Assembly: GCA_903824575.1 (NCBI GenBank)
Contig: CAIJXJ010000024.1
Span: forward strand, 1 to 35,072
Source of the DNA: an uncultured Methylobacillus sp.
GTDB lineage: Bacteria > Pseudomonadota > Gammaproteobacteria > Burkholderiales > Methylophilaceae
Direction: 5' to 3'
Length of the DNA stretch: 35,072 bases
The first letter of the stretch is position 1. Each line of letters opens with the position of its first letter. A program made the position numbers and the translations under genes. Positions 13,759 to 22,620 of the stretch are shown piece by piece. The notes under the pieces are model-generated. The model was not told where the DNA came from, made no database searches, and worked only from the letters and a program-made list of their open reading frames with translations.

Positions 13759-13989
13759 ATGGATTTTGACAAAGAACTGGATGCACGCGGACTGAACTGC
13801 CCGCTACCTATCCTGCGCGTCAAGAAGGCGCTGGCGGAATTGAGCGGTGGACAGGTGTTAAAAGTGCTCGCCACGGATTCGGGCGCGGTGAAGGATTTTC
13901 AGGCGTTCTGCCGGCAGACCGGCCATGAGCTGCTGGAGTCGTCTGAGCTTGGTGGCGAATTCTTGTTTCTGATCAAGAAGAAAGCCTGA
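13759..13989 (+). CDS. TusA-family sulfur carrier protein
   Basis: This encodes a 76-residue protein with the family signature CPxP: LDARGLNCPLPILRVKKAL, with Cys14 as the persulfide-carrying residue. The rest (GQVLKVLATDSGAVKDFQAFCRQTGHEL) fits the two-layer TusA fold. In the host it would relay sulfur either to tRNA thiolation and cofactor pathways or, given the neighbours, within sulfur oxidation or trafficking. The gene begins immediately after the rhodanese stop and ends two bases before the DsrE-like gene, so the three are one translation unit. GGAGG at its 5' side is a strong ribosome-binding site. Confidence 0.94.
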   Translation: MDFDKELDARGLNCPLPILRVKKALAELSGGQVLKVLATDSGAVKDFQAFCRQTGHELLESSELGGEFLFLIKKKA

Positions 13990-13991
13990 TC

Positions 13992-14459
13992 ATGACCAAG
14001 AAACTCGCCATCATCGCCTCCAAGGGTACACTGGACTGGGCTTACCCGCCTTTCATCCTGGCCTCCACTGCCGCCGCACTCGATTATGAAGTGCAGATTT
14101 TCTTCACCTTCTACGGCCTCACTCTGCTAAAGATTAGCCTGGATGACGTCAAGGTGAGTCCCTTGGGCAACCCGGCCATGCCGATGCCGGTGCCGATGCC
14201 TAACCTGCTGCAGATACTGCCTGGCATGGAAAGCATGGCGACCATGATGATGAAGCAGAAGATGCAGGGCAAGGGCATCGCCTCGCTGGAAGAGTTGCGA
14301 AGCCTTTGTCTGGAAGCCGACGTGAAGATGGTCGCCTGTCAGATGACGGTTGACTTGTTCGACTTCAAGAAGGAAGACTTCATTGAAGGTATTGAATATG
14401 GTGGTGCCGCCACCTTCTTCGAGTTTGCCGGCGAGGCAGATGTGAGTCTCTTTATTTAG
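13992..14459 (+). CDS. DsrE2-type (DsrE/F/DrsH-like) sulfur-transfer protein
   Basis: This encodes a 155-residue protein. It opens KKLAIIASKGTLDWAYPPFILASTAAALDY with EVQIFFTFYGLTLL, the recognisable start of the larger DsrE2 proteins, which associate with the membrane in some species. The Met-rich segment MPMPVPMPNLLQILPGMESMATMMMKQKM at residues 63-91 is hydrophobic and could bind membrane. Cys106 (SLCLEAD) and Cys116 (VACQMTVDLF) are candidate sulfur-binding residues; the latter is at the conserved position. It is the last gene of the operon and converges on valS, with 64 bases between the two stops. Confidence 0.92.
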   Translation: MTKKLAIIASKGTLDWAYPPFILASTAAALDYEVQIFFTFYGLTLLKISLDDVKVSPLGNPAMPMPVPMPNLLQILPGMESMATMMMKQKMQGKGIASLEELRSLCLEADVKMVACQMTVDLFDFKKEDFIEGIEYGGAATFFEFAGEADVSLFI

Positions 14460-14523
14460 CGGTCAGCCATTAGCCAAACCATCCTTGGCTGACGGCCGAA
14501 TGCTGAGTGCTGACAGCGTTCTT

Positions 14524-17334
14524 CTATTTCAAGCGTGCCAGCTGTGCTTGCAGTTTCTCAACCGTGGCCCCGAACGCTGCCATGCGCTCCTGCTCCTGTG
14601 CCACCACAGCGGCAGGGGCGCGAGCGACGAAGCTGGCATTGGATAGTTTACTGGTCGCCTTGCTGATTTCGCCTTGCAAGCGCGTGATTTCTTTGCCCAG
14701 ACGTTCCTTTTCTGCCGCCACATCGACTTCGATCTTGAGCATCAGGCGCATGTCGCCAATGACGGCTACCGGTGCATCGGCTTGCGGCAACTCATTCACC
14801 ACCTCGACATCCGCCAGCTTGGCCAGCGCCTTCAGGTAAGGCGCGTAGGCGGTCAGCGCAGCACTGCCAGATGCGATCAATGGCACCCGGGTTGCAGGCG
14901 ATACGCCCATCTCGCCACGCAGGCTGCGGCAGGCATCCACTGCTTGCTTGAGGGTGGTGACCCAGCCTTCTGCTGCGTCGTCGATTTTGTCGGGCTGAGA
15001 TTTCGGATAGGCTTGCAGCATCAGCGTGTCGCCTGACTTGCCGGTAAATTCCGCCACCGTCTGCCACAGTTCTTCGGTGATGAACGGAATTAGCGGATGC
15101 GCCAGGCGCAGCACGGTTTCCAGAACGCGCAACAGGGTGCGACGTGTGGCGCGCTGCTGGGCAGTTGTTCCTTGCTGCAACTGCATCTTGGCGATTTCCA
15201 GATACCAGTCGCAATATTCGTCCCACACGAATTTGTAGATTGCCTGCGCCACGAAGTCGAAACGGTAATCGGCAAAACCTTTCTCGACTTCCAGTTCAGT
15301 GCGCTGCAACAGGCTGACGATCCAGCGGTCAGCCTGCGAGAAATCCAGGTACCCTTCCGGGCCACAGTCGTGCGCGCAAGGTTCCAGCCCGCAGTCCTGG
15401 CCTTCACAATTCATCAACACGAAGCGGGTGGCGTTCCATAGCTTGTTGCAGAAGTTGCGGTAGCCCTCGCAGCGGTGCATGTCGAACTTGATATCGCGCC
15501 CGGGGCTTGCCAGGCTGGCAAAGGTGAAGCGCAACGCATCGGTGCCGAAGGCGGGGATGCCGTCGGGAAATTCCTTGCGTGTGCGCTTCTCGATCTGCTC
15601 GGCCTGTTTCGGATTCATGAGGCCGGTGGTGCGTTTCGCTACCAGGTCTTCGAGCGCAATGCCGTCGATCAAATCGATCGGGTCCAGCACATTGCCCTTG
15701 GATTTGGACATCTTCTGCCCTTCTGCGTCGCGGATCAGGCCGTGCACGTAGACGTCCTTGAATGGAATCCGGCCGGTGATGTGTTTCGTCATCATCACCA
15801 TGCGCGCCACCCAGAAGAAGATGATGTCAAAACCCGTCACCAGCACGGTGGAGGGCAGATAGAGATCCAGGGCGGTGTTGGATTCGGCCGGGAAAGAAGG
15901 TGTCCAGTCCAGGGTCGAGAACGGCCACAAGGCCGAGGAATACCAGGTGTCGAGCACATCCGGATCGCGTGCCAGCATGCCGGCATAACCGGCGTTGTCG
16001 GCCAGATGGCGGGCCTCGGCTTCGTCGTGCGCCACGAATACTTCGCCATTGACACCATACCAGGCCGGAATCTGGTGACCCCACCACAGTTGGCGCGAAA
16101 TGCACCAGTCCTGGATATTGTTGAGCCATTGATTGTAGGTGTTGACCCAGTTTTCCGGATGGAACTTGATCTCGCCATTGGCCACCACGTCCAGCGCTTG
16201 CTGGGTGATGGACTTGCCGTCACGGCCAGGCTTGGTCATGGCGACGAACCACTGGTCGGTCAGCATGGGCTCGATCACGACACCGGTGCGGTCGCCACGC
16301 GGCACTTTCAGCTTGTGCTTGTCGGTCTTCTCCAGGATGCCTAAGGTTTCCAAATCGGCGATGATAGCCTTCCTCGCGTCGAAGCGATCAAGGCCACGAT
16401 ACTTCTCCGGCGCGTGATCATTGATCCTGGCATCCAGCGTCAGGATGGAAATCAGCGGCAACTGGTGGCGTTGGCCGACGGCATAATCGTTGAAATCATG
16501 TGCCGGCGTGACCTTGACCACGCCGGTGCCGAACGCGCGATCGACGTAATCGTCGGCGATGATGGGAATCTGGCGATTTGTCAGCGGCAGGCTGACCATC
16601 TGGCCGATCAGGTGACGATAGCGCTCGTCCTCCGGGTGTACCATGACGGCGGTGTCGCCCAGCATGGTTTCAGGACGTGTCGTTGCCACCACTAGACTGC
16701 CGGAACCATCCGCCAGTGGGTAGCGGATATGCCACATGAAGCCGTCTTCTTCTTCGCTCACCACTTCCAGGTCGGACACCGCCGTGTGCAGTTTCGGATC
16801 CCAGTTTACCAAGCGTTTTCCGCGGTAGATCAGGCCTTCATTGAACAAGCGCACGAAGGTTTCGGTGACGATAGTCGACAAGCCGGCGTCCATGGTGAAG
16901 CGCTCTCGCGACCAGTCCGGGGAGGTCCCCAGTCGCCGCATCTGGCGGGTGATGGTGGAGCCGGAATGTTCCTTCCACTCCCAGACTTTTTCCAGGAATT
17001 TCTCGCGACCCAAATCATGACGCGACAGACCCTGTGCGTCCAGTTGCCGCTCCACCACAATTTGTGTCGCAATGCCAGCGTGATCGGTGCCTGGTTGCCA
17101 CAAGGTATTGGCGCCACGCATGCGATGGTAGCGGGTCAGTGCATCCATGATGGTCTGGTTGAAGCCATGACCCATGTGCAGCGTGCCGGTCACGTTGGGT
17201 GGCGGCAGCAGGATGCAGAAGTTGTCGGATTTCGCCGTGTCGAGGCCAGCGGCAAAGTAGCCCTTGTTCTCCCAGAAGGAGTACCAGCGGGCTTCTATGT
17301 TCTTGGGTTCAAATGATTTGTCTAGTTCGCTCAT
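14524..17334 (-). CDS. valS: Valyl-tRNA synthetase
   Basis: This encodes a 936-residue class I aminoacyl-tRNA synthetase. I take the ATG at 17334, which gives [20 protein letters not shown], the normal N-terminus; the frame continues 54 codons upstream but those residues are unrelated. The HIGH motif is HMGH (residues 53-56, in [14 protein letters not shown]), the editing domain lies in the middle ([19 protein letters not shown]), and KMSKS occurs at about residue 540 ([14 protein letters not shown]). The tail is the valine-specific coiled coil ([20 protein letters not shown]). It is complete. The 206-base gap upstream has no evident riboswitch or T-box. Confidence 0.98.
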   Translation of the reverse strand: MSELDKSFEPKNIEARWYSFWENKGYFAAGLDTAKSDNFCILLPPPNVTGTLHMGHGFNQTIMDALTRYHRMRGANTLWQPGTDHAGIATQIVVERQLDAQGLSRHDLGREKFLEKVWEWKEHSGSTITRQMRRLGTSPDWSRERFTMDAGLSTIVTETFVRLFNEGLIYRGKRLVNWDPKLHTAVSDLEVVSEEEDGFMWHIRYPLADGSGSLVVATTRPETMLGDTAVMVHPEDERYRHLIGQMVSLPLTNRQIPIIADDYVDRAFGTGVVKVTPAHDFNDYAVGQRHQLPLISILTLDARINDHAPEKYRGLDRFDARKAIIADLETLGILEKTDKHKLKVPRGDRTGVVIEPMLTDQWFVAMTKPGRDGKSITQQALDVVANGEIKFHPENWVNTYNQWLNNIQDWCISRQLWWGHQIPAWYGVNGEVFVAHDEAEARHLADNAGYAGMLARDPDVLDTWYSSALWPFSTLDWTPSFPAESNTALDLYLPSTVLVTGFDIIFFWVARMVMMTKHITGRIPFKDVYVHGLIRDAEGQKMSKSKGNVLDPIDLIDGIALEDLVAKRTTGLMNPKQAEQIEKRTRKEFPDGIPAFGTDALRFTFASLASPGRDIKFDMHRCEGYRNFCNKLWNATRFVLMNCEGQDCGLEPCAHDCGPEGYLDFSQADRWIVSLLQRTELEVEKGFADYRFDFVAQAIYKFVWDEYCDWYLEIAKMQLQQGTTAQQRATRRTLLRVLETVLRLAHPLIPFITEELWQTVAEFTGKSGDTLMLQAYPKSQPDKIDDAAEGWVTTLKQAVDACRSLRGEMGVSPATRVPLIASGSAALTAYAPYLKALAKLADVEVVNELPQADAPVAVIGDMRLMLKIEVDVAAEKERLGKEITRLQGEISKATSKLSNASFVARAPAAVVAQEQERMAAFGATVEKLQAQLARLK

Positions 17335-17540
17335 GGGGCGGAATTTTAACCCAGATTGCCGGTCAGAGCGCGAGATGATGGCATGGCCGTTGTGTGAGAG
17401 TTTCAATGGCAAGAAACGGTCTTTCGGCCCGGTGTCTGGTTGGACACTATGTATTGGGCATAAAAGTGTGAAATCGCCGATATAATTTCGGATCACTGAT
17501 TGAGGTCGTCACTTGAGACTTAATTCCTCATCAGGCGACA

Positions 17541-18302
17541 TTACAAGGGCTTGGCTCCACAAACGGCACAGGACGGATCTCTAGCCAGCTTGATGCTGCG
17601 CCATTCCATATTCAGGGTATCCAGTAGCAGTAAGCGCCCCTGTAAACTCTTGCCCACCCCCAGCAGCAACTTCATCGCCTCGGCTGCCTGGGTGGTGCCT
17701 ATCATGCCCACCAAGGGCGCAAACACGCCATGTTCGGCGCAGCGCATCTCGCCGCGGCCGTCGTCCCCGGTTTCTGGAAACAGGCAGTGATAGCACGGGC
17801 TATCTTCATGGCGCAGGTCGAACACCGTCACCTGTCCTTCAAACCCGATTGCGGCACCTGATACCAGCGGGCGCCTCAGTTTTACGCAGATCCGGTTAAG
17901 CGCATACCTTGTCTGAAAATTGTCGCTGCAATCGATCACCACCTCTGCATCGCGCGCCAATTCGGTAAATTCTTCCTCGGTCGATTTTGTTTGAATCGGC
18001 ACCACCGTGATTTCGGGGTTGATGCCAGCCAGGGTTTGCCGTGCCGAGATCGCCTTGTTGACGCCCAGCGCATTGGTGCTGTGTATCACCTGCCGTTGCA
18101 GATTGGTGAGTTCGACCTGGTCGAAGTCGCAGATGGTGAGTTTGCCGACGCCACCCGCGCCCAAGTAGAGGGCGACTGGTGAACCCAAGCCGCCAGCGCC
18201 GACGATCAGGGCATGCGATTGCGAGAGCTTCTCCTGCCCCTCGAAGGCGATCTGGGGGAGCAGGATATGACGGCTGTAGCGCAGGAGTTGGTTGTCGTTC
18301 AT
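17541..18302 (-). CDS. moeB: MoeB/ThiF/HesA-family E1-like adenylyltransferase
   Basis: This encodes a 253-residue protein that would adenylate the C-terminal Gly of a small sulfur-carrier protein (MoaD or ThiS). Motifs are RYSRHILLPQIAFEGQEKL, the ATP-binding GAGGLGSP (35-42), DFDQVELTNLQRQ, the ADQ/DCSDN segment (124-128), and the zinc ligands Cys170, Cys173, Cys245 and Cys248. Cys188 lies where MoeB/ThiF proteins have a catalytic or sulfur-binding Cys. I choose the ATG at 18302, whose product begins like known homologues. A GTG at 18314, adjacent to the upstream stop, is possible. MoeB and ThiF cannot be separated by sequence here. It is the last gene downstream of the pilin-like genes and is probably co-transcribed with them. 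Confidence 0.9.
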   Translation of the reverse strand: MNDNQLLRYSRHILLPQIAFEGQEKLSQSHALIVGAGGLGSPVALYLGAGGVGKLTICDFDQVELTNLQRQVIHSTNALGVNKAISARQTLAGINPEITVVPIQTKSTEEEFTELARDAEVVIDCSDNFQTRYALNRICVKLRRPLVSGAAIGFEGQVTVFDLRHEDSPCYHCLFPETGDDGRGEMRCAEHGVFAPLVGMIGTTQAAEAMKLLLGVGKSLQGRLLLLDTLNMEWRSIKLARDPSCAVCGAKPL

Positions 18303-18314
18303 GTCAGGGTACAC

Positions 18315-19037
18315 TCAGGGCAGTTGTCCGGCAGCAACCATGCGGTTGAGATAGATGTTGGGGGAAATCCATGCCACGATATCGTCAAGCTCTCCGCCTG
18401 ACGCTGCCGTATTGGGCGTGGGGGTGCGACTGAGGAAAATTTTCCCATTGCCGTTGCCATTGGTGTCTTCGTCCAGATTGGTGGTTGAAATATCACTGAC
18501 GCGGTTGCCGTCATCGGCATAGCCCCATATCCCGTTTTTCCCTGTGGAAACAATGGCTACGGGAATGCCGTTGGCCGTGGAAAGATTCTGAATGTTGCCG
18601 GCCGCATCTCGCGTCTCTATGGTGATGTCCTTGCTGGTTGCAGGCGACAGGATGATCTTGCTGCCAGAATCAGCATACGCCAGGGTGACACTATAGCGGT
18701 AAAGGTGTCCCCAGCCATCAAGCTTGGCAACGCCAAGCTCGCCCCAGGGCAAATGTCCCACTCTTTTGCCTCCGGTGCAAGTAGATCCTGTACGGTCCTC
18801 AGTCCCATCAATGGCCGATTTTGCCGGACAGGGGAAAAAGCCGTTCGACATGGCATAGCCCATCAGTGCCTCCTTGATGTCCTCCATGTTTTTTTGCGTT
18901 TCCGTCGTGTTGCGCTGGTCGATTTGGGCCGAGAGTGGCAACAACAGGCCACCCAACATCAGCCCGATGATGACTAGTACCACGGTCATTTCGAGCAAGG
19001 AGAATCCTGTGGCGACCGATCTGAATCGTATGCTCAT
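18315..19037 (-). CDS. Large prepilin-like protein with type IV pilin N-terminus (paralogue of the next gene)
   Basis: This encodes a 240-residue protein. The N-terminus is a classical class III signal: a short basic leader, cleavage after Gly11, Phe12, Glu at +5 (GFSLLEMTVV) and a hydrophobic helix to about residue 35. The globular part has Cys70 (FFPCP) and Cys87, 17 residues apart, then HLPWGELGVAKLDGWGHLYRY. A later LDEDTNGNGNGK segment looks like a calcium-binding loop. Both the cysteine spacing and the PW...KL...Y pattern recur in the upstream neighbour. The ATG at 19037 overlaps the stop of that gene (ATGA). The processing enzyme, a prepilin peptidase, is not encoded in the window. Confidence 0.82.
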   Translation of the reverse strand: MSIRFRSVATGFSLLEMTVVLVIIGLMLGGLLLPLSAQIDQRNTTETQKNMEDIKEALMGYAMSNGFFPCPAKSAIDGTEDRTGSTCTGGKRVGHLPWGELGVAKLDGWGHLYRYSVTLAYADSGSKIILSPATSKDITIETRDAAGNIQNLSTANGIPVAIVSTGKNGIWGYADDGNRVSDISTTNLDEDTNGNGNGKIFLSRTPTPNTAASGGELDDIVAWISPNIYLNRMVAAGQLP

Positions 19038-19972
19038 GGCGCTACTGCCAGGGTTTTTCCATTGAGTTCCAGCCATGCAGTCCTGCGGTCGCTGGCGATG
19101 GAATAATTTATCCGGGAAAACCAGTCATTGTTTTGCAACAGGTTGAAGGTCGCGCTATTGAAATACAAACTGTCGAGGCCGGCCTGATGAGAGGGTCTGC
19201 CTGCAAACTGTCCGGCATCGGCATTGCCGTCACCATCGAAGTCTGCATAGGGATAGACGGTCGCATTGCTATAGTATTTTCTCATGCCTTGTGTAGTATC
19301 TCCCCGAATTTCCCGCAACATGCGTTGTGAAAGCGTGGCCATGAGTTCCTGCCGACTGATCGTCAGCAAGCGATCGTTTTGTCCATTCCCCGTTTGCCTG
19401 CTGAAGTTTGTATCCCCATCGGCATTTTCTCCCTCCAGATAATCGGAGACATTGTTGCTGGGGCGGCCCGATTGAGTTTGCGATGGTGCGCCTGGTGAAA
19501 ACAGGATTGCGACAATGTCGCCCGAGCCATCCACCCTCAGGTCACCGATGGCCGTGCCATTGATGGGTTGGGCTGTGGCATGGTCTCTGTAGTTCGAGGC
19601 AAGGGCATACCATAAGGGCTCGCCACTGCCATCTGCCAGTTTTGTCATGGCCAGTGTCTTCCATGGAAATCGGCCGACATAGGCCGGACAATTAACCCCC
19701 GCGAACAGATCTGCACTGCCGTCACCATTACCATCCGGGCAGGGCAGGCTGCCGGGGCGATTATCGTCTGACACTGCACGTCCGATCAAGGCCGCCTTTG
19801 CCTCAACCAGTGCCGCCGCTGTCTTTTTATCCCGCGCCATCTTCATCGTGTTTGCGTTCAGGGCGTGTAGCAAAAAGGCGGTCGCGGCCATTCCAAGGAT
19901 GAAAGTCAGAACGATGAGTGCCATGCCTGATTGGCTAAGCTCTGTGGTTTTTGGCATGATGCTGGTCGTCAT
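19034..19972 (-). CDS. Pilin-like membrane-anchored protein with PilX-type N-terminus and acidic loops
   Basis: This encodes a 312-residue protein. SQSGMALIVLTFILGMAATAFLLHAL (residues 13-38) resembles the start of PilX-type minor pilins and lacks the Glu at +5. The exported part holds Cys78 (SLPCP) and Cys95, again 17 apart and bracketing DGNGDGSAD. Further acidic loops are NADGDTN near 183-189 and DFDGDGNADAG at 244-254, of EF-hand-like spacing (Asp at 1, 3, 5 and 9). RFPWKTLAMTKLADGSGEPLWY mirrors the downstream pilin. I infer a calcium-stabilised minor pilin or tip subunit. A second in-frame ATG at 19957 is possible. It lies three bases after the previous gene. Confidence 0.75.
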   Translation of the reverse strand: MTTSIMPKTTELSQSGMALIVLTFILGMAATAFLLHALNANTMKMARDKKTAAALVEAKAALIGRAVSDDNRPGSLPCPDGNGDGSADLFAGVNCPAYVGRFPWKTLAMTKLADGSGEPLWYALASNYRDHATAQPINGTAIGDLRVDGSGDIVAILFSPGAPSQTQSGRPSNNVSDYLEGENADGDTNFSRQTGNGQNDRLLTISRQELMATLSQRMLREIRGDTTQGMRKYYSNATVYPYADFDGDGNADAGQFAGRPSHQAGLDSLYFNSATFNLLQNNDWFSRINYSIASDRRTAWLELNGKTLAVAP

Positions 19973-19975
19973 GGT

Positions 19976-20431
19976 TCACGGCCTCGTCCGGTCATCAGGG
20001 GAGGCGCTGCTCGTCAAGTCTGCCAAGGGTAAATTCAGCTGGCGGTCCGCCACGGCGCCGGTCATGGGGTCGTAGCTTTGCCCGGCCTTTAATACCACTT
20101 CTTTGTGCTGGCCGGTGAGCGTCAATCGCACCCGTCCATTGCTCAGTCGGCCCACTTTGACGCCGCCATGTGCGGAGGTTTCTTGCAGTGCTTGGTGGTT
20201 GATCCATACTGTGCCACGACCGTCACTGCGTTGCACGTAGCCTTGCACGCTCACACTCGCTGACAGCGGAATCGTATCAGTCTCGTTATTTTGTTTCGGC
20301 GCCGGTCCAACCTGCCTGAGATAATTCAGGCCGATACGTTCATCTGGCGTAAAAAACAGCCGTCCCAATGGGCCGTCTGCCAACCCCGGACCGGGTGCTA
20401 GTAGCAATAGCAATAGTAGCGGGCGTATCAT
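19976..20431 (-). CDS. Periplasmic protein of the pilus operon, unrecognised family
   Basis: This encodes a 151-residue protein from the ATG at 20431, which overlaps the previous stop by four bases. Residues 1-19 are a leucine-run signal peptide (MIRPLLLLLLLAPGPGLADG). The mature part begins LGRLFFTPDERIGLNYLR and contains SVQGYVQRSDGRGTVWINHQAL, then a repeated small beta pattern (GRVRLTLTGQHKEVVLKAGQ), and ends in a polar Pro/Asp tail. Similar 'RLFFTP-ER---L--LR' then 'GYV-RSDG--TVWI' proteins occur in betaproteobacterial pilus loci, as far as I recall. It occupies the MshK or PilP slot and may sit at the inner-membrane platform or the secretin. The name is not secure. Confidence 0.65.
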   Translation of the reverse strand: MIRPLLLLLLLAPGPGLADGPLGRLFFTPDERIGLNYLRQVGPAPKQNNETDTIPLSASVSVQGYVQRSDGRGTVWINHQALQETSAHGGVKVGRLSNGRVRLTLTGQHKEVVLKAGQSYDPMTGAVADRQLNLPLADLTSSASPDDRTRP

Positions 20432-21039
20432 GACTTGCCTCGCACCGGTTCTGTTGCCGTCAGCCAGTCGAGCTCGCAACTGACATTCAAACTTGGTTCC
20501 AATCGATCTATTGCTGCAACATTCGTTCTCGCCATCACGCAGTCGCGCAGCATGAATGGTGCAAGCTGGTCATTATCCAGTGCGCCGATGAGGGTCAGCA
20601 GGTCGCCTTCATGCAGCAACGGCATTTCTATTTTCATGCTCGAGCAATGCAGCAGAAATCTCCCGGTCGCCAGCTTGAACGGAAGATTGCAGAGTTCCTG
20701 CGCGCCAATGTGGTAGTTGATTCCGAACAGCTTATGTTGTGCATTGATGTTACGCAAGGCATCGATCCAGTCGATTCGACGCTCTTCTCCAATAAAACCC
20801 CGATCTAGCAGCTTGAGATACAGGGGCAGATATTGAAAAATCAGGTTTCTTTCATCAGCGGAGCCCTGCAGGTTTTCCTGTGCCCGTGCCTGACGGCTTT
20901 GCTGTGCCTGCATGGCGAGCCGGGCCCGTATCGACTGGTGGTCGCTGTAGCTCAATAGCAGCAGCATGGCGCAAGCCAAGATCCCCGCCATCAGCAGAGG
21001 CCGCCGCATCAGCTTCCAATCCTGAGGGCTAAGGATCAT
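20428..21039 (-). CDS. PilO/MshJ-like inner-membrane assembly protein
   Basis: This encodes a 203-residue protein with one N-terminal membrane segment (about residues 13-31, LLMAGILACAMLLLLSYS), followed by a coiled coil (ARLAMQAQQSRQARAQENLQ) and a small periplasmic domain. That architecture and its place after the PilM/PilN-like gene fit PilO or MshJ, which links the cytoplasmic platform to the secretin. Two cysteines (CNLPFKL and HCSSMKIEM, about residues 116 and 131) could form a disulfide. Overlaps of four bases at both ends tie it to its neighbours. Confidence 0.7.
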   Translation of the reverse strand: MILSPQDWKLMRRPLLMAGILACAMLLLLSYSDHQSIRARLAMQAQQSRQARAQENLQGSADERNLIFQYLPLYLKLLDRGFIGEERRIDWIDALRNINAQHKLFGINYHIGAQELCNLPFKLATGRFLLHCSSMKIEMPLLHEGDLLTLIGALDNDQLAPFMLRDCVMARTNVAAIDRLEPSLNVSCELDWLTATEPVRGKS

Positions 21040-22616
21040 GGCGTGATCACCGCTTTCAGCCTGAGCCTGAGCTTGAACTGTGCAACCGGCATTTGTTGAG
21101 CTGTCTCTTCCCGGGTGCTGCCATGCAGGCTGGAGTATGCGCTTACATTTACTGGAGGCTGAACTACGGAAGCGGACTCCACTTCCGGGTTGCTTTCAAG
21201 CCATTCGGTCAGGTGATTAACGCTCCCCATCGCGGCACGATAATCTCCACTGAAACTTCTTATTTCGCCATCGATGAATCCAAGTTCGTAGAGCGCCCCC
21301 GACGTGTCGTTTTGATCTTGATTTTGTGTGCGCCGGCTAATGGTGATTTTGGCCGGATTGTCATCTATGGCATTCGGGTCGTTGGTGTGCTTCCAGTGCA
21401 AGCGCTGCAGCCGGATTTCCGGGACATGTTCCAGGGCGGCAGACGTGATTTCCATCAGCCGTTGCGGTGTGCGCCGATGAGCAGCTATGTCATCGGACAG
21501 GGTTGTCGCCAGTTTCAAATCCTCGGCAGGACGTGGCGAGGAGGAGAGGTTTCCGGAAAGCACTTTGTATTGGCGTTCGAGTTCCATGGTGTGAGCAAGG
21601 GTTTGGCGAAGCTGCCTCTGGTAACTTAAGGTGTAGGTGAAGTTCATGACTGAAATCGACAGTCCGCCAAAGAGCACAGCGGCGGTAGCATAAGTCATCC
21701 ATTGGCGCAGCCTGTGCAGCAGAAAAGCATGACACTCTGCCGCAGGTGCCAGACTGATCGGTGCTGCGGTCATGACCAAGGTCTGCATGTAAAGAAGTTC
21801 TGGAAATTGCCGTATGGTCTTTTGGTCGATGCCGATGTCAGAGGACAGTTTCTCGGTATCTAGGGCCTGACACTCCATGTTTGGCTGATGGCTAATTGCG
21901 CCACAGATGGCATCGATAGGATCGTCGCTCATGCGGATTAGTACGCTGAGTTTTGTATCGGACACGATCAAATGCTGACTCAATAGATAACGTCTGGTCT
22001 TTTCTGTTTCGATCAGGACCGATTGGACAAAATCGTCCTGGACATACGAAAAATCCGGTGCCAATCGGCTGAAGAAAAGTTGCCCGTCATGGAAATAGCT
22101 TTGGCGCAGGCCGGATGCCTGAGCGTCTATCAACAACAAATTCGGTGCGGAGAATTGCAGGCGATGCATCAGGGTCTGGCTTAACATCGGCATCAGATAA
22201 ACTCCGGCCAACAGTGCACTCTGATCTGACATGGCCTTGTTCCATGGCTTGAGCTTTTCGGTATTGGTCAGCGCAACCAGAAGAAAGACGTCATCTCTGC
22301 GTCCTCCCCGTTCACGCGCGATGAACTGTGCGGCGCGATAGAGGGCAGTGCGAAACAGCGCTCCAAGTTTTCGTTCCAGCAAATCATGGCGCGCCCGTCC
22401 CGAGGTGTGCGGAGCAGTTTCGATGCGGTAGTCTTCATCCACCAGATCCGCGATCAGGTAGATTGGTATACGCCGATAACGATGAATGAAGGCCAGAAAA
22501 TCAGCGTGGCCGGCGTCATCATTTTCAAAGGTTTCAAAAGACTGCAGATGCCCCCCTTGCCACAGCCCCGCAGTCAGGCGATGTGAACACAGGTAGAGTG
22601 CGATCTTCGGTGCCAT
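21036..22616 (-). CDS. PilM-PilN-like fusion protein (MshI-like)
   Basis: This encodes a 526-residue protein. Residues 1 to about 290 are cytoplasmic, with IALYLCSHRLTAGLWQGG at the start, an actin-like arrangement reminiscent of PilM or the GspL N-terminal domain. A single membrane segment follows near 312-332 (ATAAVLFGGLSISVMNFTY) and then a periplasmic coiled coil and a domain like PilN (LRQTLAHTMELERQYKVLSG to RLRLKAVITP). In MSHA loci the two functions may be split or joined, so this gene would supply both the cytoplasmic scaffold and a periplasmic arm. Residues that would bind nucleotide are not obvious. The homology is by architecture and context. Confidence 0.7.
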   Translation of the reverse strand: MAPKIALYLCSHRLTAGLWQGGHLQSFETFENDDAGHADFLAFIHRYRRIPIYLIADLVDEDYRIETAPHTSGRARHDLLERKLGALFRTALYRAAQFIARERGGRRDDVFLLVALTNTEKLKPWNKAMSDQSALLAGVYLMPMLSQTLMHRLQFSAPNLLLIDAQASGLRQSYFHDGQLFFSRLAPDFSYVQDDFVQSVLIETEKTRRYLLSQHLIVSDTKLSVLIRMSDDPIDAICGAISHQPNMECQALDTEKLSSDIGIDQKTIRQFPELLYMQTLVMTAAPISLAPAAECHAFLLHRLRQWMTYATAAVLFGGLSISVMNFTYTLSYQRQLRQTLAHTMELERQYKVLSGNLSSSPRPAEDLKLATTLSDDIAAHRRTPQRLMEITSAALEHVPEIRLQRLHWKHTNDPNAIDDNPAKITISRRTQNQDQNDTSGALYELGFIDGEIRSFSGDYRAAMGSVNHLTEWLESNPEVESASVVQPPVNVSAYSSLHGSTREETAQQMPVAQFKLRLRLKAVITP

Positions 22617-22620
22617 GATG

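Noticed and set aside
14461-14495. Hairpin between the DsrE2-like gene and valS
   Set aside because: Two alternative 6-7 bp stems can form, but neither has a T-run in either direction, so a terminator is not supported.
15475-16344. 289-codon plus-strand frame across valS
   Set aside because: It lies antisense to an intact valyl-tRNA synthetase with all motifs; long antisense frames are expected in G+C-rich coding sequence.
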